Assembly (NCBI RefSeq): GCF_947500065.1
Contig: NZ_CANMQT010000002.1
Span: 806,001 to 870,000 of the forward strand
Reading direction: 5' to 3'
Source: an uncultured Aquimarina sp.
Lineage (GTDB): Bacteria; Bacteroidota; Bacteroidia; Flavobacteriales; Flavobacteriaceae
Length of the DNA: 64,000 nt
The notes below the pieces were generated by a model. It had not been told where the DNA came from. It saw only the letters and a list, made by a program, of their open reading frames with translations, and made no database searches. This document shows positions 54,532 to 63,207 of this stretch, piece by piece. Made by a program: the position numbers and the translations under genes. Position 1 is the first letter of the stretch. Each line of letters starts with the position of its first letter.

Positions 54532-56795
54532 AATGCTGTAAATTTTTTAATGGGTTTTTGCGAGATGGGAAGAAACTCTGAATAGTAACGGGTATAAATA
54601 CCATGCTTTTTTAAAGGCAAACTTCTAAAGCGTTCTCCGGTTGCGGCGAATATGGCATTACAAAGTGCTGGAGCTGTACAGATAGGTCCTGACTCTGCGA
54701 TACCACCTATTTTTTCTCCACTGTTTACAAAAATGGTTTCTATTTTAGGGTTAAATTCAGGCATTGCCAATATGGTATAATCGTTAAAATTACTTTCAGC
54801 TGTTCGACCATCTTTAAAATTTATTTCAGAAGTTAATGCTGCAGTCAACCCCCAAACAATACCACTCTCTATAGATGCTTTTGATATCCCTACATCCAGC
54901 ACTGTACCACAATCTATAGCTGTAGTAACCTGATGTATATCCAGTATTCCGAAAGCATCTATTGAGATCTCCACCGTCTGTGCTACAAAGGATTCAAAAG
55001 AATGTGTAATAGCTACTCCGTGATAATGGCCTTTCCTTTTTGGACCATACCAGTTCGAGGCTTTAGCCACTGCATCCAGTACAGCTTTTGAGCGTTTCTC
55101 AGTCACTAAATTTTTCCGATATGTGATTGGATCAATATTGCTTTTTGAGGCCAATTCATCTATAAAACACTCTACAGCAAAAACATTTGGTCCATAGCCA
55201 GTAGTTCTCCAAACCGAGGCAGGAGGTGGAATTCGTAATAAATGTGTACGCATTCGATAATTAGGAAAATGATAAGGTGTTTCTTTGGCACCTTCTATAA
55301 TTGAAAAATCTTCTCCTTCATATACATGGGCATAGGCCGTTGCCGCTTGGATTACAGAAGGTGATATAAGTTTTAAGTCCAATGCTGTCGGATATCCTTG
55401 CTCATTTAATGATGCTTTTAAACTTTGCATTACTCCAGGTCTATAGAAGTCATGCTGCATATCATCCTCTCTGGACCATAGTAATTTAACCGGTTTTTGG
55501 ATTTTTTGCGCCACAAAAACAGCTTGATAGATATAATCTGCTAGCAATCTCCTCCCAAAACCTCCTCCTAAATACGTGCGATTGATAGTAATATTTTCTT
55601 TAACAAATCCTAATTCCTGAGATACTAAAATCTCTGCCATTTCTTGACCTTGGGTAGGTGCCCAAACCTCTACTTTGTCTCCTGTTACTTTAGCTGTAGC
55701 ATTCATAGGTTCCATGGTAGCATGACTTTGCCATGCACTATAATATTGGGCTTCATGAGTGTTTTCCGTTCCATTTATGATAGCTTCAGAATTACCTTCG
55801 TTTAAGGTCTCGAACCATTCTGAGCCAGACATCTTTTTCTCATAGGTATTGTACAAAGAATCACTATCCATTTTACTATTTGGTCCTGAATCGTAAATAA
55901 TGGTAATTGCATCTAATGCCTTTCTAGCTTGCCAGTAACTTTCTGCCACAACAACAACACCTTCTTTTTTTGGAAACCCAGGGCGGTATGCAACTACTGG
56001 ATTAGCTACCGGCATTCTAATTAAGTCGACAAAACCTGGCATGTCTCGCATATTATTCTCCTTGATCTCTTTTATCTTTCCTCCAAAATATGGACACATT
56101 TCAATGACTGCATAAACCATTCCTGGACGTTCTACATCGATGCCAAATTCAGCCCTACCAGTCACTTTATCAGGTATATCTACTCTAGGCAACGATTTGT
56201 TTCCAACAAGTTTCCATTCGCTACGCTTTTTTAAAGTTGGGTTTTTAGGTGGTTTAAGTGTATTCGCTTTTTCAACAAAATCGCCATAAGGTGCTTTTTT
56301 AGTAGTTCCCTTAAGAAATATATAGCTCTTCTTAGTGATAAGGTCGTTAACTGATACTTTCCATTCTAAAGCAGCAGCTTCTTTCAACATCTCTCGTGCT
56401 GTAGCAGCGGTCATCCGTAACACATCGTGGAAGGCTCTAACGCTTTCTGCATTACCTGTAAACTGAAATTTGAACTTTGGATTTTGAAAAGCAGGATCTG
56501 TAAGGCCTCTTTCGATACTTACCTTGTCCCAATCCGCATCTAACTCGTCTGCAAGGATGGCGGGTAACGTAGTTCTTATTCCTTGCCCCATTTCTGCTTG
56601 GTGAGAAACAAGGGTAATCCCATTGTCTTTGTCAATTTTCACAAAAGCATTTAAAACAATTTGAGCTACGGGGTTATCTTCTCCTAGAGGTAAATAAAAT
56701 CCTTGAAGCAAAAGACCGCCTGTCGCTAACCCAGTTGTTTTTAAAAAACCTCTACGAGAAACTTTTGTTACGTTTATCTTATTGTTTGATTTCAT
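54528..56795 (-). CDS. Molybdopterin-binding large subunit (IorB/aldehyde oxidase type), Tat-exported
   Basis: The start is ATG 56795, giving 755 residues; a TTG three codons upstream is less likely. The Tat signal is [18 protein letters not shown]. The body has two molybdopterin-binding regions: [19 protein letters not shown] pocket text with [12 protein letters not shown], and later [28 protein letters not shown], where Glu about 701 matches the catalytic Glu of the xanthine oxidase family. The length and split subunits match isoquinoline-1-oxidoreductase-type enzymes, which hydroxylate N-heterocycles or oxidise aldehydes. The partner cytochrome suggests the enzyme passes electrons to a haem protein instead of NAD or oxygen. 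The substrate cannot be deduced. Confidence 0.93.
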   Translation of the reverse strand: MKSNNKINVTKVSRRGFLKTTGLATGGLLLQGFYLPLGEDNPVAQIVLNAFVKIDKDNGITLVSHQAEMGQGIRTTLPAILADELDADWDKVSIERGLTDPAFQNPKFKFQFTGNAESVRAFHDVLRMTAATAREMLKEAAALEWKVSVNDLITKKSYIFLKGTTKKAPYGDFVEKANTLKPPKNPTLKKRSEWKLVGNKSLPRVDIPDKVTGRAEFGIDVERPGMVYAVIEMCPYFGGKIKEIKENNMRDMPGFVDLIRMPVANPVVAYRPGFPKKEGVVVVAESYWQARKALDAITIIYDSGPNSKMDSDSLYNTYEKKMSGSEWFETLNEGNSEAIINGTENTHEAQYYSAWQSHATMEPMNATAKVTGDKVEVWAPTQGQEMAEILVSQELGFVKENITINRTYLGGGFGRRLLADYIYQAVFVAQKIQKPVKLLWSREDDMQHDFYRPGVMQSLKASLNEQGYPTALDLKLISPSVIQAATAYAHVYEGEDFSIIEGAKETPYHFPNYRMRTHLLRIPPPASVWRTTGYGPNVFAVECFIDELASKSNIDPITYRKNLVTEKRSKAVLDAVAKASNWYGPKRKGHYHGVAITHSFESFVAQTVEISIDAFGILDIHQVTTAIDCGTVLDVGISKASIESGIVWGLTAALTSEINFKDGRTAESNFNDYTILAMPEFNPKIETIFVNSGEKIGGIAESGPICTAPALCNAIFAATGERFRSLPLKKHGIYTRYYSEFLPISQKPIKKFTAL

Positions 56796-56800
56796 AATTA

Positions 56801-57466
56801 TCAATCTTTATTTTTTGGTACTTCAGCTCCCGTTTCCAACCATTTTTCCAATATCTCTACAAATTCATCATGTGAAATTGGTATCGGTTCTCGACCTGGC
56901 CCAGGATTCCAACCCCATAATACCAGTGGGTCATCCCTCATGTGCTCTACCAGATCCTTTGGTGACATATTTCCGTTTTGTTTCTTATCTAGCAATCGAG
57001 CTCCCAGTTCAACATCGTTCAAACCTATCCAACCCATAGAAAGTGGAGCTAGGTGCCATCGTGATACCAAAGAATCATTAGGTTGAGGAGCTCCTGGTAC
57101 TCCAGAAACCAGATTATTAGAAGCTTGATGACAGCTTGTGCATTTCATTCCAGTCATTCCACTATCCTCAGGTCCACGTTGCACATTAAAAAGATGCTTG
57201 TGCATATCATCTCCTTGTCTCGGATGGTTATCGTTTGGATGGCAATTGATACATCTAGGATGTCGCAATACCTTGGTTATTTCCTTAAAATACTGTAATG
57301 ATTCTTCTTTTACTGAGTTTTCATCTATTGAGACATACCCATTATTGTTGTTTAATTTGCATCGTACCATGCTTACTAAAAGTACTAGGCACATTGTAGT
57401 CAATAAAACTAGTCTTTGCCATTTTGGATTTTTAACTAATACTATTTTTTTTAAAAATAAATTCAT
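56801..57466 (-). CDS. Dihaem cytochrome c partner of the molybdoenzyme
   Basis: The 221-residue protein has an N-terminal membrane/signal segment (LVLLTTMCLVLLVSMVRC, possibly a lipobox). Two CxxCH haem motifs follow, CINCH and CTSCH, about 50 residues apart. The C-terminal part is rich in His, Met and Trp (SRWHLAPLSMGWIGL, WGWNPGPGREP). It is the probable electron acceptor of the molybdopterin oxidoreductase, delivering electrons to the respiratory chain. It lies five bases upstream of the large-subunit ATG. The length exceeds a simple class I cytochrome, and some relatives are annotated as an oxidoreductase subunit. Confidence 0.88.
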   Translation of the reverse strand: MNLFLKKIVLVKNPKWQRLVLLTTMCLVLLVSMVRCKLNNNNGYVSIDENSVKEESLQYFKEITKVLRHPRCINCHPNDNHPRQGDDMHKHLFNVQRGPEDSGMTGMKCTSCHQASNNLVSGVPGAPQPNDSLVSRWHLAPLSMGWIGLNDVELGARLLDKKQNGNMSPKDLVEHMRDDPLVLWGWNPGPGREPIPISHDEFVEILEKWLETGAEVPKNKD

Positions 57467-57468
57467 TC

Positions 57469-58275
57469 TTATATACCGTTTTTAAAGGTGAAACCAATAT
57501 TGATAATAGAGTCAAACTTGGGACTAGAAGTTGTAACTATCGATTCATAGGTCATAATCCATCCAAGCCTCACAAAAAGTTTTTCGATTACAGGAATTAA
57601 GAGGGCAAAATTTCCATAGGCGTGATAATCATCGAATTTTTCCAAGGAGGGTTGTATCCAGCATTCGTATTCAAATCTTGGTCCTTTTGATAATTGAACC
57701 AAACCAAATAAGCGAGGGGTAATTCTCCAAGAATTTTCAGTGTCGTCAGTTATTCCATTTATACGATCATCAAAGGTTAAATCATAATTAGTTCTCTGAT
57801 GTATGATGGTGGTTGTAAACTCTAGCTTGAAATTCTCTTTATCTATTAGATGTATACCACCACCGATACCTGAAAACCATCTAAAATCAATAGCTCTTGT
57901 GTTACTTAATTCGAATCCACCTATAGCCAGTGGGAAGTATTTGTCCGTAGGGTTTAATCTAAAAATGTTATATGTAAAAAAATCATTCTCTTTAATTTCT
58001 CTCCTTACTTTTCCTACCTGGTAGTTCATTACCACACGATCGGACCATGCGCTATTACCTACAGTAAAAACACCTAGATTATTGAATAATACCCGCTGAT
58101 TACCATCATCACTAATAAATCCAGAAGCTGTTATGTCATATGTCCATGTTAAACTATCCCAAGCCACAGAGGTATTTTGCGCATTTAGATAACTAACATT
58201 CAGTAAAAAAAAGATCGCAACCAAAAATTGGATGTGATAGCATTTTCTCTTTAACCTTGCGACCTTTAAATTCAT
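57469..58275 (-). CDS. DUF481-like outer-membrane beta-barrel protein
   Basis: The 268-residue protein has a signal peptide (ending LNAQN) and alternating hydrophobic strands with aromatic-rich pairs (NDFFTYNIFRLNP, FRWFSGIGGGIHLID, RFEYECWIQPSLEKF). It ends in a short strand FDSIINIGFTFKNGI, as in DUF481/YdiY-type barrels. The family is usually annotated as salt-induced or unknown outer membrane protein. It is two bases upstream of the cytochrome gene, so it belongs to the operon; passage of the substrate across the outer membrane is a possible role. The identification is from overall pattern only. Confidence 0.6.
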   Translation of the reverse strand: MNLKVARLKRKCYHIQFLVAIFFLLNVSYLNAQNTSVAWDSLTWTYDITASGFISDDGNQRVLFNNLGVFTVGNSAWSDRVVMNYQVGKVRREIKENDFFTYNIFRLNPTDKYFPLAIGGFELSNTRAIDFRWFSGIGGGIHLIDKENFKLEFTTTIIHQRTNYDLTFDDRINGITDDTENSWRITPRLFGLVQLSKGPRFEYECWIQPSLEKFDDYHAYGNFALLIPVIEKLFVRLGWIMTYESIVTTSSPKFDSIINIGFTFKNGI

Positions 58276-58302
58276 TCTTCGTTACATACAATTTAATTGT
58301 TG

Positions 58303-59547
58303 TTATTTTTTAATGTCCTTACTAAAAAATTCAAGTACGTCCTTAACAAAGAGCGCTGGTTTTTCTACGGCGGCAAAATGACCTCCGCCAGACATTTCGG
58401 TCCATCGTACAATTTGGTATTCGTCTTCCACCCAAGAACGTGGGGGCATGGCGTTTTTCAAATCCTTTGGAAAGTTGGCAAAGGCCGTGGGAACGTTTAC
58501 CTTTTTTCCAGGGGTGGGATGAAATATCCCGTTGTTTTCTAAGAAAATTCCGTGATACCACCAAACTGAACTGTCTATGGTATCGGTAAGTGCATAAATC
58601 ATCACGAAAGTGGCCAGGTCTTTCATCGAAATGGCCGTCGTAAGATCCCCTTTGTGGTCTGTCCATGAATAGGCCTTATCCAATATCCACCCGGCAATAC
58701 CCACCGGATTATCATGAAGTGCAAAAGCAACCGTGGTAGGTTCTTGCGCCTGCATAAAAAAGTAATCGAATTGTGCCCTTTGAAATTTTTGACCATCATC
58801 GAACCATGCCTGTTCTTCCGAGGTGCGATTTTCGGGTTGTTTCCAATCCCATGGAATAATGTTCATATGAAGACCCACTACATTTTCCGGATATCTTGCT
58901 GCTAATTGCGAAACAATCAATGATCCAATATCGCCCCCTTGGGCACCAAATTTTTGATATCCTAGAACTTGGGTCATCAATTTGTGATATAGATCTGCCG
59001 TAGTTTTTGGTCCTATCACCTTATTCTTGGCTAATGTCGACCAGCCAAAACCTGGGACAGAAGGAATTACTACTGTAAGAGCATCTTCAGAGTTGCCTCC
59101 AAATTTGGAGGGTTGTGTCAACCTTTCAATAATGTGAAGAAATTCGAATACTGACCCAGGCCAGCCATGGGATAAGATTACAGGTCTAGGATTATCTCCC
59201 TCCCCTTTAACATGATAATAGTGAATATTATAGTCGTCTATGTTTACTCGAAATTGATCAAATTTGTTCAGAGCTTCCTCTTCTATGCGCCAATCGTACT
59301 CTTTCAGAACAAAGGTTCTAAAGGTTTCCATAAAATTGCTGCTAGTGCCTAGATCCCATTTGCCAGTAGCGAGTTTGTCGGGGAATTTTGTGTTTTCAAA
59401 TTGTGTCAATACCCGGTTTAGCTTTTCTTGTGAAATATTAATTTTATAAGATTCCGGTTTTCCTACTTGGCTCAAAGCTGCTTCAGAAATCAGTAGTGAT
59501 AAACACATAATTAGAAGTAGGAATTTGATTTTTAGTGTTGAATACAT
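58303..59547 (-). CDS. Epoxide-hydrolase-type alpha/beta hydrolase, exported
   Basis: The 414-residue protein has a signal peptide (ISEAALSQ). An epoxide hydrolase N-terminal domain (about 30-140, WRIEEEALNKFDQFRVNIDDYNIHYYHV) precedes the hydrolase fold. It carries HGWPGS near residue 150 and nucleophile Asp about 206 in AQGGDIGSL. Catalytic His about 390 lies in GGGHFAAVEKPA. An Asp nucleophile fits epoxide hydrolase rather than esterase. Base composition appears more GC-rich than the flanking genes, suggesting separate origin. It is the first gene of the operon, 27 bases before the outer-membrane protein gene. It probably opens an epoxide or related ring outside the cytoplasm, before or after the molybdoenzyme step. 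Confidence 0.87.
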   Translation of the reverse strand: MYSTLKIKFLLLIMCLSLLISEAALSQVGKPESYKINISQEKLNRVLTQFENTKFPDKLATGKWDLGTSSNFMETFRTFVLKEYDWRIEEEALNKFDQFRVNIDDYNIHYYHVKGEGDNPRPVILSHGWPGSVFEFLHIIERLTQPSKFGGNSEDALTVVIPSVPGFGWSTLAKNKVIGPKTTADLYHKLMTQVLGYQKFGAQGGDIGSLIVSQLAARYPENVVGLHMNIIPWDWKQPENRTSEEQAWFDDGQKFQRAQFDYFFMQAQEPTTVAFALHDNPVGIAGWILDKAYSWTDHKGDLTTAISMKDLATFVMIYALTDTIDSSVWWYHGIFLENNGIFHPTPGKKVNVPTAFANFPKDLKNAMPPRSWVEDEYQIVRWTEMSGGGHFAAVEKPALFVKDVLEFFSKDIKK

Positions 59548-60118
59548 TGTGTGTGTTTTAAGTTTTAGTTTGATTTGTTTTTTTTGATATCTTCTGTATG
59601 ATGTGCATCTTTATAAATAGATAAATAATTTATAACCATACATCTTAGCTTTATGTCTTTAATAATGAGTATGATAAGTCCAAATAAAAATGATATACTT
59701 TTTACACATAGCTTTTAAGGTTATAAAAAATGGTCACTTGATTAACTCTTGCGAAAAAGAGTATTGTTTATAATGAATTTATAAGCAAAAAAGAACAATG
59801 TCAAAACTAATCTACCAATAAGATAATTTCATCTACGAATTATAGAACTAAAAATACCTTATGCGCTTTCGTGGTCTATATTGTATCTGAGTTAATAATT
59901 TTCATTTCTAATACATTTCTATGTGTTCTCTGCTTTTCTAGAATCGTGCCATTAGTGAACAGTTATTTAAGAATTAATTTAAATTACTGACAGTCAAATC
60001 TTTGTGTTTGTTTTTTGATTAAATTTTAGTTAAGTTTTCTATTAATGAAAACATTTAAAAATCCAATTTTTTGGAGATTTTGTTATATTATTTAATAATT
60101 TTGTAAATAAAGTTTGAA
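59548..60118. promoter_or_regulatory. 571-base divergent region between the hydrolase operon and the sigma-54 activator
   Basis: No gene is seen. It should carry promoters in both directions. I looked for a GG-N10-GC sigma-54 element facing the minus-strand operon and found none convincing. The plus-strand promoter of the activator is clear near the right end. The rest is AT-rich without a motif I can support. Confidence 0.5.
60071..60103 (+). promoter_or_regulatory. Promoter of the triple-GAF activator
   Basis: A -33 TTG at 60071-60073 (preceded by a T run) and a -7 TAATTTTG at 60096-60103 are separated by 22 bases, within the 17-23 range known for Flavobacterium promoters. Transcription would begin around 60110, giving a very short leader before the ATG at 60119. 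Confidence 0.55.
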
Positions 60119-62782
60119 ATGGCCATGCCGAAGAAAAAAGAAAGTAGTGACAAATTATACTCTAAAGAGTTGCTTAAAATAAGCACCGCTTTACTTAATA
60201 ATATCACTGGTAAAGATTTATTACGGACGATTTACGACACCATAAAGCCTATCTTCCCATTTGACAATGCAGGATTATTCCTAATTAATCACGAGTTGGA
60301 TATTTTTTGGGAGATTTTGGAAGAAGGTGTATTATCTCAAAATGACTTACAGGATTCTTTGGCAACAAATGATCTATTAGGACCTTTTGCCTATACAGGA
60401 AACCATCCCGATACTTTTTTTTATGCCAAAACCCCAGGTATATATAATGTGGAGGCTCAGTCGAAAATTTATTCGAATCCCCAGTGGGAATTGATGAAAG
60501 CACATGGTCTAAAGGAAATGATTACAGGCTCACTTATCGTTAATGACAAGAAAATCGGTTTTTTCTGTTTTAACAGTAAAGAAGAAGGTTTTTACACAGA
60601 AAAAGATTTTGAGCTATTTGAGGCTATCGGAAACCAATTGGCTATAGCCGTAAGCAATATAATAGCCAATGAAGAAATATTACTACAGCAAAAACGAATA
60701 GAAGATCTGTTGAAAATCAGTAAAGCCGCAACTAAAATACAAGATCGAGGGGAATTACTTAAAGTGATTTTTGAAACGATCCAACCTATCTTTCGATTTG
60801 ACTCTGCGGGTCTTTTTATCATTGATAAAGAACTAAACGAGCATTATGAGATACTGGATGATATCGATATCTTGGGAGATGAAGATACCTCGCAAAAAGA
60901 GCTCATAACAAGTAATCTACTAGGTCGGTTTACGCACAAAGACAGTGCTGTCGATTTTTTATCTTCCACTGACCATCCACAACTTTTTACTATTAAAAAG
61001 GATCAGAAAAAATGGCCCCATCCACAATTTGATATCATGTACGATGCTGGTCTGCGCCAAATCATAGGCATTGGACTGCGCAGTGGAAAAGAAACCTTCG
61101 GAATGCTTTGCTTTAATGCCAAACAAGAAGATTTTTTTTCGGAAAAGGACTTCCCGTTCTTTCAGGCAATATCCGAACAGGTTGCTTTGGCAGTCAGAGA
61201 TTTACTTGCTAAGGAGCAAATATTGCTCGAAAAACAAAAAGTAGAGAACCTATTAAAAACCAGTGAGGCAATCAGCACCATTGCTACCGAGAGAGAACTG
61301 GTTGACACTCTATTTGGAATTATCAAAGAAGTATTTCCATTTGATGAGGCTGGTTTTTTTGCTCTAGATTTTAAAAATAAGCTGGAAAAAGATTATATCA
61401 TAGATTATGGTTTAGTGAGTGATGTGAATAAGGATATAAAGAACGCTGGATTATCAGGCTGGAAACAAATGACGAAAGTAGTAGCTGATTTTGCTGAGAA
61501 TACTCCTGTTATTTATGATGTTTCTGAATTGTATGAGCGCTTTGATCATCCTGATTTTGAGTTTACCAAAAAAGAGCCCTTTACGTCTATTATTGCAGGG
61601 CCATTAAAAAACTCGGAACGCACCATTGGGATGCTATGTTTTTGGACCAAGAACAAGGAAGGGTATCGGCAAAAGGATATTCCCCTGTTTAAATCCATTT
61701 CTGATCAGTTAGGTGTGGCTTTGGATAATTTGACCAAGAAACAGCAGATTGTAAAACTGAACCAGGAACTACAACTGGAGCGAGATTATCTTATTGAAGA
61801 GGTCAAGACCGAACATAACTTTGAGGAAATCATAGGAAACAGCCCTTTATTAAGGGAGATCTTTAAAAGCGTGGAAATGGTTGCGCATACTGATGCTACC
61901 GTACTGATCGAAGGGGAAACAGGTACAGGTAAGGAACTGATTGCTCGTGCTATACATAATAGATCTGATCGTAAAAAGAAACCTATTGTAAAGGTCAACT
62001 GTGCCACCTTGCCTAAGGAACTAATAGAATCCGAGCTCTTCGGGCATGAGAAAGGAAGTTTTACGGGAGCCTTTGAGCGGAGGATCGGTAAATTTGAACT
62101 CGCCAATAAGAGTACTTTATTTCTAGACGAGATCGGTGAAATGCCATTAGAACTACAAGCTAAATTACTACGTGCCATCCAAGAAAAAGAGATCGAACGG
62201 TTGGGAGGAAAAGAGACCATTAAAGTAGATGTTCGTATTATAGCTGCCACCAATAGGAATTTATTAAAAGAATCAGAAAAAGGCAAGTTCAGATCAGACC
62301 TTTACTATCGATTGAATGTTTTTCCTATTCGAATGCCAGCATTACGAGAACGCATGGAAGACATTCCCTTGTTAGCCACCTTTTTTGCGCAAAAGTATTG
62401 TAACAAGCTTAACACGAATTTTATAGGTATCAAAGAAAAAGCAATGCAAGAGTTATTAGTGTACCATTGGCCAGGAAACATACGCGAACTGGAGAATCTA
62501 GTGGAACAGGCCTGTATTTTAAATCAAGGAAAAGCCTTATCATGGGCTAGAGAATTGGTGCCTTTAAAATCGAAAAGAAGATTATCCAAAGAAAAACAGG
62601 GTTACGGAAACTTTGATATTAAAGCTATCAAGGAAGAACAAGAGAATAAAGAACGTGAAGCCATTTTAGAAACCCTCAAAAAGACAAATTGGCGTATACG
62701 CGGAGATAAGGGAGCGGCAAAACTATTGGGTATTAAGCCGACTACTTTGGAATACAGAATGGCTAAATTGGGATTGAAGTAG
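60119..62782 (+). CDS. Sigma-54-dependent activator with three N-terminal GAF domains
   Basis: In this 887-residue protein, three GAF-like domains of similar layout (about 20-180, 200-370 and 385-555; recurring IFPFDNAGLFLI, IFRFDSAGLFII, VFPFDEAGFFAL and IGFFCF or GMLCF) are joined by short coiled segments. An AAA+ domain (about 575-800) has Walker A GETGTGKE near residue 600, the sigma-54 contact loop as GSFTGA near 646 (normally GAFTGA) and Walker B TLFLDEIGEM. A Fis-type helix-turn-helix ends the protein (GAAKLLGIKPTTLEYRM). It resembles FhlA-like activators that sense small molecules through GAF domains. It is divergent from the molybdoenzyme operon and is its most likely regulator. Confidence 0.93.
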   Translation: MAMPKKKESSDKLYSKELLKISTALLNNITGKDLLRTIYDTIKPIFPFDNAGLFLINHELDIFWEILEEGVLSQNDLQDSLATNDLLGPFAYTGNHPDTFFYAKTPGIYNVEAQSKIYSNPQWELMKAHGLKEMITGSLIVNDKKIGFFCFNSKEEGFYTEKDFELFEAIGNQLAIAVSNIIANEEILLQQKRIEDLLKISKAATKIQDRGELLKVIFETIQPIFRFDSAGLFIIDKELNEHYEILDDIDILGDEDTSQKELITSNLLGRFTHKDSAVDFLSSTDHPQLFTIKKDQKKWPHPQFDIMYDAGLRQIIGIGLRSGKETFGMLCFNAKQEDFFSEKDFPFFQAISEQVALAVRDLLAKEQILLEKQKVENLLKTSEAISTIATERELVDTLFGIIKEVFPFDEAGFFALDFKNKLEKDYIIDYGLVSDVNKDIKNAGLSGWKQMTKVVADFAENTPVIYDVSELYERFDHPDFEFTKKEPFTSIIAGPLKNSERTIGMLCFWTKNKEGYRQKDIPLFKSISDQLGVALDNLTKKQQIVKLNQELQLERDYLIEEVKTEHNFEEIIGNSPLLREIFKSVEMVAHTDATVLIEGETGTGKELIARAIHNRSDRKKKPIVKVNCATLPKELIESELFGHEKGSFTGAFERRIGKFELANKSTLFLDEIGEMPLELQAKLLRAIQEKEIERLGGKETIKVDVRIIAATNRNLLKESEKGKFRSDLYYRLNVFPIRMPALRERMEDIPLLATFFAQKYCNKLNTNFIGIKEKAMQELLVYHWPGNIRELENLVEQACILNQGKALSWARELVPLKSKRRLSKEKQGYGNFDIKAIKEEQENKEREAILETLKKTNWRIRGDKGAAKLLGIKPTTLEYRMAKLGLK

Positions 62783-62835
62783 TCAATAATAAATACTAAA
62801 AATTAACAATAACACCTAGGGCTTCATCAGCATCT
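62783..62835. other. Start of the 425-base gap after the activator
   Basis: The gap from 62783 to 63207 holds one possible minus-strand ORF (listed separately) and a candidate -7 element for the TPR gene near its right end. Nothing else is recognised in it. Confidence 0.4.
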
Positions 62836-63009
62836 CTATGAATAAAATTGGCGGTAGTTTAATATAGTTTTCAAATCACTATGACGAGCAATGTGATTCA
62901 ATAGGTTTTTCTCTATATCACTGTTGACTGAAATTATTTTTAAGTATTTGTTTAGCAACTTTATCACATTCCGGACCTTTCGGAATACTTCTTCGTAATT
63001 AGCAGCCAT
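62836..63009 (-). CDS. Possible 57-residue ORF of unknown function
   Basis: The frame runs from ATG 63009 to TAG 62836 on the minus strand. It begins MAANYEEVFRKV and ends LLNHIARHSDLKTILNY plus five residues. The tail faintly recalls the last helix of tyrosine recombinases, where an HSxxKTTxxY-type segment is usual, but the catalytic Arg-His-Arg residues are absent, so at most it is a fragment. Codon use is unremarkable. It may be a real small gene, a remnant or chance; I cannot decide. Confidence 0.25.
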   Translation of the reverse strand: MAANYEEVFRKVRNVIKLLNKYLKIISVNSDIEKNLLNHIARHSDLKTILNYRQFYS

Positions 63010-63166
63010 TATAATAATAACAAAATTATTATATATTCAAAATCTAGCAACCCTGCCAGGAACTCCCTCTTAATGTTGCTATCAAAACCTATAAAATAAG
63101 ATTGAATAGCACGGTTTCATATTTGAAAATTTTAGTGTAATCAATAAGATTAGTGCAACAAACCCT

Positions 63167-63174
63167 TATTTTTG
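63167..63174 (+). promoter_or_regulatory. Candidate -7 element for the TPR gene
   Basis: TATTTTTG matches TAnnTTTG and lies 33 bases before the ATG at 63208. No -33 TTG is found at the right distance. Confidence 0.3.
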
Positions 63175-63207
63175 ATTAGAAAGTTTTAACAACAGTTATT
63201 CTATTTT

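Noticed and set aside
59548..60118. Sigma-54 promoter for the hydrolase/molybdoenzyme operon
   Set aside because: No GG-N10-GC pair with acceptable flanks was found on the minus strand; the regulator may act elsewhere or the site may be degenerate.
62836..63009. Integrase gene fragment linked to the tRNA scar
   Set aside because: The tail resembles a recombinase end only weakly and no catalytic residues are present; listed as an unknown ORF, not as an integrase.
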